Origin: an uncultured Ruminococcus sp.
GTDB taxonomy: Bacteria > Bacillota > Clostridia > Oscillospirales > Ruminococcaceae
Length of the DNA stretch: 28,982 nucleotides
Reading direction: 5' to 3'
Assembly (NCBI GenBank): GCA_900550695.1
Contig: URTF01000023.1
Coordinates: 1-28,982, forward strand
Shown here: one piece after another, positions 22,931 to 28,982 of the stretch
Numbering within the stretch: the stretch's first letter is position 1
Layout: each line of letters begins with the position of its first letter
Made by a program: the position numbers and the translations under genes
The notes under the pieces: model-generated
What the model was told of the DNA's origin: nothing
The model's input: only the letters and a program-made list of their open reading frames with translations
Database searches by the model: none

Positions 22931-24199
22931 ATGGCAGATAAAGGATTAAAAAGATGCAATTTCTGCGGAAAGCCTGAAAATCAGGTTCGTAATATGTTTA
23001 CCGCAGGAAACTGCAATATATGCGATGACTGCGTAGTTTATTGCTACGAAATGCTCGCAGGGAACGGATATATCGCTCCTAATCAGCGTTCTTCGAGAAA
23101 TGACGAGAAGAAGTCGGGTGCTGCTGTAAAGCTTATGAAGCCTGCGGAGATAAAGAAAGTTCTCGACGAGTATGTTATCGGTCAGGACGCTGCCAAAACA
23201 GCTCTTGCCGTTGCAGTCTATAACCATTATAAGCGTATAAACAGCCTTAGTTCCGATGACAATGACGTTGAACTCCAGAAGAGCAACCTCATTCTCCTCG
23301 GACCTACCGGCGTTGGTAAAACTTATATCGCACAGACGCTCGCTAAGATAATCAATGTTCCGTTTGCAATTGCCGACGCTACAACGCTTACCGAAGCAGG
23401 CTATGTCGGCGATGACGTTGAAAATGTGCTTGTAAGACTTTTGCAGGCTGCCGATTTCGATGTTGAAGCTGCCCAGAAGGGTATCATCTACATTGATGAG
23501 ATCGATAAGATCTCCCGTAAGTCGGAAAATACGTCCATTACCCGTGATGTAAGCGGCGAGGGCGTTCAGCAGGCGCTTCTGAAAATAATCGAAGGCACAG
23601 TTTCCAATGTTCCTCCGCAGGGCGGCAGAAAGCACCCTAATCAGGAATGTATCCAGATCGATACAAAGAATATCCTGTTTATATGCGGCGGTGCATTTGA
23701 CGGACTTGACAAAATAATTCAGAGAAGAACCGAATCCTCTTCACTCGGCTTCGGCGCAGAGATAAAGTCAAAGACAGAGAAGCAGAAAGGCATATACAAA
23801 GATGTCGTTTCACAGGATCTGGTTAAATATGGCATCGTTCCCGAACTCGTTGGACGTCTGCCTGTTATAACTGTCCTTGATGAGCTTGACGAAGATGCTC
23901 TTGTCCGTATTCTTAAAGAACCGAAAAATGCCCTTGTCAAGCAGTATAAAAAGCTCTTTGAGCTTGACAATATCAAGCTTGAAATTGAGGACGATGCTCT
24001 TAAGGCGATCGCTCATAAGGCGATTGAAAAGGACACCGGTGCGCGCGGACTTCGTGCTATAGTTGAAAAGATACTTATGCCCGTTATGTTTGAAGCTCCG
24101 TCCGACAGCGACATCTCCGAAATTGTTATCACAAAGGACTGCGTTGAAAACAATGAAATGCCGACTGTTATCAGAAAGAAGACATCTTCTAAAAAGTAA
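22931..24199 (+). CDS. clpX: Clp protease ATP-binding subunit ClpX
   Basis: AAA+ unfoldase feeding ClpP. The 422-residue product has the N-terminal zinc domain with Cys9, Cys12, Cys31, Cys34, Walker A GPTGVGKT, Walker B IIYIDEIDKI, the pore and sensor parts DVSGEGVQQALLKIIEGT and GADDGLD-like GAFDGLDKII, and the ClpP-docking IGF-type loop region as SSLGFGAEIKSK. The C-terminal part ends TGARGLRAIVE and a Lys-rich tail. GGAG precedes the ATG. The terminator at 24224-24268 closes the unit. Confidence 0.97.
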   Translation: MADKGLKRCNFCGKPENQVRNMFTAGNCNICDDCVVYCYEMLAGNGYIAPNQRSSRNDEKKSGAAVKLMKPAEIKKVLDEYVIGQDAAKTALAVAVYNHYKRINSLSSDDNDVELQKSNLILLGPTGVGKTYIAQTLAKIINVPFAIADATTLTEAGYVGDDVENVLVRLLQAADFDVEAAQKGIIYIDEIDKISRKSENTSITRDVSGEGVQQALLKIIEGTVSNVPPQGGRKHPNQECIQIDTKNILFICGGAFDGLDKIIQRRTESSSLGFGAEIKSKTEKQKGIYKDVVSQDLVKYGIVPELVGRLPVITVLDELDEDALVRILKEPKNALVKQYKKLFELDNIKLEIEDDALKAIAHKAIEKDTGARGLRAIVEKILMPVMFEAPSDSDISEIVITKDCVENNEMPTVIRKKTSSKK

Positions 24200-24223
24200 C
24201 ATAATTTGTGATTAATTTTCAGA

Positions 24224-24268
24224 AAAGCCTTTAAAATGCTGAAAAAATGCGTTTTAAAGGCTTTTTTT
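24224..24268 (+). terminator. Intrinsic terminator after clpX
   Basis: A 16-bp stem (24224-24239 with 24249-24264, one G-U), 9-nt loop, and a T-run through 24268. It fully separates clpPX from lon. The stretch 24269-24366 after it is A/T-rich with no gene; its end may act as an UP element for the lon promoter. Confidence 0.95.
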
Positions 24269-24366
24269 CATTGATTTGCGGTGATTTTACGACTAAAATA
24301 CAGAAAATATGCATAAATTCACTTAAAAAGTCTTAAAATCCACAAGAAAAATATAAAAATTGTGAC

Positions 24367-24395
24367 TTGCAAAAAAATTGATTTTCATATATAAT
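24367..24395 (+). promoter_or_regulatory. SigA promoter of lon
   Basis: TTGCAA (24367-24372), 17 nt, TATAAT (24390-24395), with an A/T-rich tract (24348-24362) upstream. The start is expected at 24401-24402, the GG that opens the leader structure. I see no CIRCE (TTAGCACTC-N9-GAGTGCTAA) or CtsR site around it. Confidence 0.88.
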
Positions 24396-24400
24396 ATATA

Positions 24401-24510
24401 GGTATTACCGAATGTCTGCAATAACCTGCAAAATGCAAGTTATCATTCTTAATAGACCTGCTTCCGTCGGAGCAGGAAAATGAATAATACCGCAAAAAAA
24501 TATTCATTTT
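24401..24510 (+). promoter_or_regulatory. Multibranched structured leader of lon
   Basis: P1: GGTATTA (24401-24407) pairs with TAATACC (24485-24491). P2: GAATG (24410-24414) with CATTC (24444-24448), then across a 6-nt bulge ATAAC (24421-24425) with GTTAT (24439-24443), then TGCA (24427-24430) with TGCA (24434-24437). P3: CCTGCT (24457-24462) with AGCAGG (24471-24476), then CC with GG past a 1-nt bulge and loop GTC. A 10-bp perfect repeat, AAAATGAATA (24477-24486) and TATTCATTTT (24501-24510), overlaps P1 by 2 nt and holds the rest of the P1 3' strand in its loop. The remaining 24511-24555 leads to GAGG (24546-24549) and the ATG. Function is not known. Confidence 0.6.
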
Positions 24511-24555
24511 AATTTTGACAATATCTTTTATGACGACGGAGAAACGAGGTTTATA

Positions 24556-26937
24556 ATGGGAACAAGAGCTGAAACGATAACAATGCCAATGCTCGCAGTA
24601 AGAGGACTTGTCATTTTTCCGAATACGGTCGTGCATTTCGATGTTTCAAGAGAGCGCTCGGAGCTTGCTCTTAAAGCTGCAATGAGCGGCAACAAGCTTA
24701 TTTTTCTCGATGCTCAGATCGACAACTCTGTTGAAGACCCGAGCAAGAATGATCTGTATAAAATCGGAACTGTTGCAGAAATTCGCCAGATCCTTAAAAC
24801 CCCCGATAAGATCACAAGAGTTCTGGTCGAGGGCAAATATCGTGCGAAACTGATGAAGATAGATCAGAACGAACCGTATCTTACGGCTGTTATAAAAAAG
24901 CTGCCGAATTACATAGAGTGTCAGAACGAAGAGGCGGAGCTTGATGCCGTTGTCCGTGCGACAAGATCAACCTTTGAACATTACAGCCACCTTGTGCCGA
25001 AGATGCCGAAAGAACTTATCAATGCGATAATGGACGAGAAAGACCCTGCCAAATTCTTCGATACGATAGTCAGCAACATTCTGCTGCCGGTTGAGGACAA
25101 GCAGGACTTGCTTGAAGAGGATTATCTTGTGTCAAAGCTTGGTATGCTGCTTGCAATGCTCTCCCGTGAGATAGAGATTCTTGATATCGAATACAGCATA
25201 CAGAACAAGGTCAGAGAGCAGATCGATGACGGTCAGCGTGAGTATTATCTCCGTGAGCAGATGAGGGCAATATCTTCACAGCTCGGCGAAGACGATACAT
25301 ACGATGAACTCGATGAATATGAGCAGAAGATAAAGGATCTTCACCTTGAACAGGCGAGCGAGGAAAAACTCCTGCGTGAAGTCACACGCCTTTCAAAAAT
25401 GTCACCGTCCTCGCAGGATTATGCCGTTCTCCGTAACTATCTCGATACGGTGCTTGAACTTCCGTGGAATAAATATTCGGAGGAAACAGCCGATATCGAG
25501 CGTGCACAGTTTATCCTCGACCACGACCATTACGGCTTGAAGAAGGTCAAGGAAAGAATCGTTGAGAATATTGCAGTCCGTGAACTTAAACCGGATATAA
25601 AGGGACAGATAATCTGTCTTGTAGGACCTCCCGGCGTTGGTAAAACCTCTATCGGAAAGTCGATTGCCAAGGCTCTCGGAAGAGAGTATGTACGGGTTTC
25701 GCTTGGCGGTATCAAGGACGAATCCGATATCCGAGGTCACAGAAAAACGTACGTCGGTGCTATGCCGGGACGAATTATAACCGCATTAAAACAGGCAGGG
25801 ACGGCAAATCCGCTTATCCTGCTCGATGAGATAGACAAAATGTCGAATGATATGCGGGGCGACCCGTCCTCGGCAATGCTCGAAGTTCTCGACAGCGAAC
25901 AGAACAACGCTTTCCGTGACCACTATATTGAAATACCGTTTGATCTGAGCAAGGTGCTTTTCGTTACGACCGCAAATACAACCGAAACGATAGATGCTCC
26001 GCTCCTCGACAGAATGGAAGTTATCGAGCTTACGAGCTACACAAGAGAGGAAAAGTTCCATATCGCAAAGGAACATCTTATTCCGAAGCAGCTCAAAGCG
26101 CACGGACTCAAAGCATCGATGCTCAAAATAAATGATGCTGCGATCTATGTGCTTATCGATAACTATTCGCGTGAGGCTGGCGTAAGAAAGCTTGAAAGAC
26201 TAATTGCTTCGCTTTGCAGAAAGGCTGCGAAAGTCATTGTTTCGGGCGAGGCTGCAAAGGTCAGCATCACACCGAGAAATATTGAAAAGTACCTCGGCGT
26301 TCGCAAATATATTGACGATGATCTCGCTAAAAATGACGAAGTCGGCGTTGTGAACGGTCTTGCGTGGACTTCGGTGGGCGGCGTTATAATGCCGCTTGAA
26401 GCTATCGTTCTGGACGGCAAGGGAAATGTCAAGGTAACGGGTTCGCTCGGCGATGTTATGAAAGAAAGCTCCGAGATAGCGGTCAGCTACGTCCGCTCAA
26501 TTGCGGATAAATACGGTATCGCTCCCGATTTCTATAAGGAAAAGGATATCCATATCCACGCTCCCGAGGGCGCAACTCCAAAGGACGGTCCGTCAGCAGG
26601 CGTTACAATGACAACTGCACTTGTTTCCGCTCTTTCGGGCATTCCAGTTCGGCATGATGTTGCTATGACAGGTGAGATAACGCTTCACGGAAAGGTTCTT
26701 CCGATAGGCGGACTTCGTGAAAAGACAATGGCTGCTTACAAGGCAGGTATGAAAGATGTTATTGTTCCTGCGGCAAATAAGGCTGATCTTGAAGAGGTCG
26801 ATGATGTTGTCAAGGAAGGTCTGAACTTCATTTTTGCGGAAAAGCTCACAGACGTTCTTGACAATGCTCTTGCCAAAAAGCCTTTGCCGAATAAGAAGAA
26901 AAAAGATATAAAAAATAATGCCGAGCTTCGCTCATAA
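24556..26937 (+). CDS. lon: ATP-dependent Lon protease
   Basis: Soluble hexameric AAA+ protease for damaged and regulatory proteins. The 793-residue product has the N-terminal substrate domain (about 8-205), a coiled-coil region (about 205-300), Walker A GPPGVGKT (357-364), Walker B ILLDEIDK, and the protease domain with catalytic Ser680 (PKDGPSAGVT) and Lys723 (PIGGLREKTMAAY). It is the LonA class. GAGG lies 6 nt before the ATG. The gene has its own promoter and long structured leader, then runs 25 nt into engB. A Lys-rich tail closes the protein. Confidence 0.97.
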   Translation: MGTRAETITMPMLAVRGLVIFPNTVVHFDVSRERSELALKAAMSGNKLIFLDAQIDNSVEDPSKNDLYKIGTVAEIRQILKTPDKITRVLVEGKYRAKLMKIDQNEPYLTAVIKKLPNYIECQNEEAELDAVVRATRSTFEHYSHLVPKMPKELINAIMDEKDPAKFFDTIVSNILLPVEDKQDLLEEDYLVSKLGMLLAMLSREIEILDIEYSIQNKVREQIDDGQREYYLREQMRAISSQLGEDDTYDELDEYEQKIKDLHLEQASEEKLLREVTRLSKMSPSSQDYAVLRNYLDTVLELPWNKYSEETADIERAQFILDHDHYGLKKVKERIVENIAVRELKPDIKGQIICLVGPPGVGKTSIGKSIAKALGREYVRVSLGGIKDESDIRGHRKTYVGAMPGRIITALKQAGTANPLILLDEIDKMSNDMRGDPSSAMLEVLDSEQNNAFRDHYIEIPFDLSKVLFVTTANTTETIDAPLLDRMEVIELTSYTREEKFHIAKEHLIPKQLKAHGLKASMLKINDAAIYVLIDNYSREAGVRKLERLIASLCRKAAKVIVSGEAAKVSITPRNIEKYLGVRKYIDDDLAKNDEVGVVNGLAWTSVGGVIMPLEAIVLDGKGNVKVTGSLGDVMKESSEIAVSYVRSIADKYGIAPDFYKEKDIHIHAPEGATPKDGPSAGVTMTTALVSALSGIPVRHDVAMTGEITLHGKVLPIGGLREKTMAAYKAGMKDVIVPAANKADLEEVDDVVKEGLNFIFAEKLTDVLDNALAKKPLPNKKKKDIKNNAELRS

Positions 26938-26962
26938 ATAAAACAGGGGAGAAAGTAACGAT

Positions 26963-27547
26963 ATGAACTTTAACAAAGCGGAATTTTTCGCTTCATACGG
27001 AGAATATAAGCAGCTTCCGCCCTCGGAAAAAACAGAATTTGCTTTCGCAGGACGCTCCAATGTCGGAAAGTCCTCGCTGATAAACAAAATTTTCAACAGA
27101 AAATCGCTCGCAAGAGTTTCCGCTGTCCCCGGAAAGACTGCAACGGTCAACTTTTATAAGATAGATGACTGCTTTCTTGTCGATCTCCCGGGATACGGCT
27201 ATGCAAAGATCGCCAAGAGTGATAAGCTTCGCTGGTCGGAGCTTATTGAGGGTTATCTTATGTCGGGACGTGATATTGCGCTGATATTTCAGCTCATCGA
27301 TATGCGCCACCCGCCCTCTGCGGACGATATGCACATGATAAATTTTATGATAGATAACGAACTGCCGTTTGTTATTATATTGACAAAAGCGGACAAGCTT
27401 TCCAAAAGAGAGCGTGCCGAACGAATGGAGGGGTTCAGACAGGAAATAGAGTATTTCGATGATATCACGGTAATTGAATTTTCCGCTGTAACAGGCGAGG
27501 GAGCAGATAAGATCAGGGAAATAATCGAGGAAGTTTCTGCGGAATAA
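26963..27547 (+). CDS. engB: Ribosome biogenesis GTPase EngB/YsxC
   Basis: GTPase acting in 50S assembly. The 194-residue product starts with the family segment NFNKAEFFASYGEYKQLPP, then G1 GRSNVGKSSLIN (30-41), the G2 Thr in PGKTATVNFY, G3 DLPGYGYAK, and G4 TKADK. GGGGAG precedes the ATG. The lon-engB link is conserved in Bacillus (lonA-ysxC), and the gene is probably read with lon. Confidence 0.97.
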   Translation: MNFNKAEFFASYGEYKQLPPSEKTEFAFAGRSNVGKSSLINKIFNRKSLARVSAVPGKTATVNFYKIDDCFLVDLPGYGYAKIAKSDKLRWSELIEGYLMSGRDIALIFQLIDMRHPPSADDMHMINFMIDNELPFVIILTKADKLSKRERAERMEGFRQEIEYFDDITVIEFSAVTGEGADKIREIIEEVSAE

Positions 27548-27580
27548 AATCCTGCAGAGAAAAAAGAAAGGGTTTTGAAA

Positions 27581-28879
27581 ATGTTTGTATCGGAAAATTT
27601 AACAGTAAACGAAAAAGGTCACCTTGCCGTAAGCGGCGTTGATACCGTAGAGCTTGCAAAGGAATACGGCACTCCGCTTTATGTTATGGACGAAGCGATG
27701 ATACGCAGCGCTTGCCGGCGTTTCAAGAAGTCTATCGACGAATTCTACGGCGGCGCAGGTCTTGTATGCTATGCGAGCAAGGCTTTCTCCTGCAAGGAAA
27801 TTTACAGAATAGTTGATTCCGAGGGCGTTGGCGCAGACGTAGTATCGGGCGGCGAGCTTTACACGGCTGCAAGCGTTGGTTTCCCTATGGATAAGGTTTG
27901 TTTCCACGGCAATAACAAGACAGACGAAGAACTTGAACTCGCAGTTGAAAAGAAAGTCGGAAGAATAATCGTTGACAATGTTTATGAGCTTGAAAGACTT
28001 GACAAGCTCGCAGAGAAAAAGGGCGTTACAGCAAACATAATGTTCCGTATCAAGCCGGGTATCGACGCTCATACACATAACTTTGTAAAAACAGGTCAGA
28101 TCGACAGCAAGTTCGGTTTTGCGCTTGAAACGGGCGAGGCTTTCGAGGCTGTTAAAAAGGCTATCGCACTCAAAAATGTTCACCTTATCGGTCTGCATTG
28201 TCATATCGGCAGTCAGATCTTCGATATTGACCCATTCGTACACGCAGCAGAGGTTATGCTCGGCTTCATCGCAAAGATCAAGAACGAGCTTTCCTTTGAA
28301 GTGAAGGAACTCAATCTCGGCGGCGGCTTCGGTATCAAGTACACAAACGAGGACAAGCCATGTGCATTTGAAAAGTATATGGAGTGCGTTTCCGTAAAGG
28401 TAAAGGAAATCTGTGCGGAAAAGGGCATCAAGCTCCCGTTTATCCTCATCGAACCCGGCCGTTCGATTGCTGCTCCTGCAGGTCTTACACTCTATACAGT
28501 TGGCGGCATCAAGGAGATACCCAACATTCGTACCTATGTTTCCATTGACGGCGGTATGTGCGATAACCCACGTTATGCACTTTATAAGTCGGAATATGAT
28601 ATCGAAGTTGCAAACAAGGCAGGCGAGGAAAAGACCGAAAAGATCACACTCGCAGGCAAGTGCTGTGAAAGCGGCGACCTCATCGGTGAAAATATGCCCG
28701 TTCAGCACGTTGAAGTCGGCGACACTATCGCTGTTCTGGCAACGGGTGCATACAACTACTCAATGTCCTCCAACTACAACAGACTTTGCAAGCCTGCTGT
28801 CGTAATGGTCAAGGACGGAAAATCAAGAGTTATCGTTAAGCGTGAAACTCTTGAAGATATTATCCGCAACGATATCTGA
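27581..28879 (+). CDS. lysA: Diaminopimelate decarboxylase
   Basis: PLP enzyme making lysine from meso-diaminopimelate. The 432-residue product has PLP Lys67 (VCYASKAFSC), the HCHIGSQIFD motif, ELNLGGGFGIKY, EPGRSIAAPAG, and the catalytic Cys in CCESGDLIGE, with the C-terminal GAYNYSMSSNYNRL. The ATG at 27581 has AAAGGG 8 nt upstream; a TTG at 27575 is too close to that site. It lies 33 nt after engB and may be its last co-transcribed gene. Confidence 0.96.
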   Translation: MFVSENLTVNEKGHLAVSGVDTVELAKEYGTPLYVMDEAMIRSACRRFKKSIDEFYGGAGLVCYASKAFSCKEIYRIVDSEGVGADVVSGGELYTAASVGFPMDKVCFHGNNKTDEELELAVEKKVGRIIVDNVYELERLDKLAEKKGVTANIMFRIKPGIDAHTHNFVKTGQIDSKFGFALETGEAFEAVKKAIALKNVHLIGLHCHIGSQIFDIDPFVHAAEVMLGFIAKIKNELSFEVKELNLGGGFGIKYTNEDKPCAFEKYMECVSVKVKEICAEKGIKLPFILIEPGRSIAAPAGLTLYTVGGIKEIPNIRTYVSIDGGMCDNPRYALYKSEYDIEVANKAGEEKTEKITLAGKCCESGDLIGENMPVQHVEVGDTIAVLATGAYNYSMSSNYNRLCKPAVVMVKDGKSRVIVKRETLEDIIRNDI

Positions 28880-28888
28880 TAAAATTTT

Positions 28889-28927
28889 ATGCCGCACAGA
28901 TCACATTTTTTGCGTTTTGTGCGGCAT
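28889..28927 (+). terminator. Hairpin after lysA, probable terminator
   Basis: ATGCCGCACA (28889-28898) pairs perfectly with TGTGCGGCAT (28918-28927), loop 19 nt. The plus-strand tail is TGTTTATAC, a weak T-run; on the other strand TAAAATTTTATC follows. It may act in both directions. The last 55 bases of the window hold nothing I can call. Confidence 0.6.
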
Positions 28928-28982
28928 TGTTTATACTAAACACCATTTAAAATTTGGAAAAAATCAAGCCGACAATCTCGAA

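Noticed and set aside
24515..24520. Perfect TTGACA in the lon leader as a second promoter
   Set aside because: The bases 15-19 nt further (near 24538) are GGAGAA and show no -10 resemblance.
27599..28708. Long open frame on the minus strand opposite lysA (369 codons)
   Set aside because: It lies wholly antisense to lysA, has no ribosome site or family motif, and is a frame shadow of codon bias. The same holds for the minus frame at 13929-14888 opposite the radical SAM gene.
1..28982. Mobile elements, CRISPR arrays, tRNA, rRNA, prophage
   Set aside because: No transposase or integrase motif, direct-repeat array, tRNA-like cloverleaf or rRNA stretch was seen; the DnaC and DnaD genes resemble phage types but form a normal chromosomal clostridial pair.

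Overview
The window looks like a chromosomal core region of a low-to-middle GC, endospore-lineage Firmicute, most likely an Oscillospiraceae/Ruminococcus-like clostridium. The reasons are strong AGGAGG ribosome sites, SigA-type promoters of the TTGNNN-17-TATAAT kind, the spoIIGA-sigE-sigG sporulation locus, and conserved clostridial gene neighbourhoods. I see no mobile element, CRISPR array, tRNA or rRNA. Species assignment is inference.

Layout. (1) 1-5788 is read leftward: spoIIGA, sigE and sigG (the mother-cell and forespore sigma switch), then a stand-alone cheV, then a DnaD-domain protein and a DnaC/DnaI-type helicase loader overlapping by 4 nt. (2) 5875-12011 is read rightward: a one-TM protein of unknown function, then a tight run of thymidylate-kinase-like gene, DUF2156 protein, DJ-1 protein, 5-formyltetrahydrofolate cyclo-ligase, mltG and a U32 peptidase-family (tRNA hydroxylation type) gene, closed by a strong terminator. 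(3) 12012-15420: a short one-TM protein overlapping a SpoIVFB-type M50 membrane protease, then the radical SAM (TIGR03960-type) and DUF2344 pair. (4) 15453-18589: rplS with its own promoter and structured leader, a terminator, then lepB, ylqF/rbgA, rnhB and yraN. (5) 18605-20802: thrC and a metallophosphoesterase. (6) 20836-27547: the protein quality-control block tig, clpP, clpX, terminator, lon, engB. (7) lysA and a terminal hairpin.

The least ordinary signals are in RNA and regulation rather than in protein content. The sigG ribosome site is buried in a 23-bp stem that forms only in read-through transcripts from spoIIG, while a forespore-type promoter (GTATA-15-GGCAATAATT) is placed so that its transcript would start in the loop and lack the blocking arm. 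lon has a perfect SigA promoter whose transcript starts directly with a multibranched RNA closed by a 7-bp stem at the very 5' end, followed by a 10-bp inverted repeat that overlaps that closing stem; I know of no described lon leader of this form. rplS has a small three-way-junction leader. The terminator before the spoIVFB-like pair contains that pair's ribosome site. The spoIIG promoter has the long 21-nt spacing and a Spo0A-box-like site expected of a Spo0A-activated promoter.

All function calls rest on reading translated motifs and gene order by eye; no database search was run.
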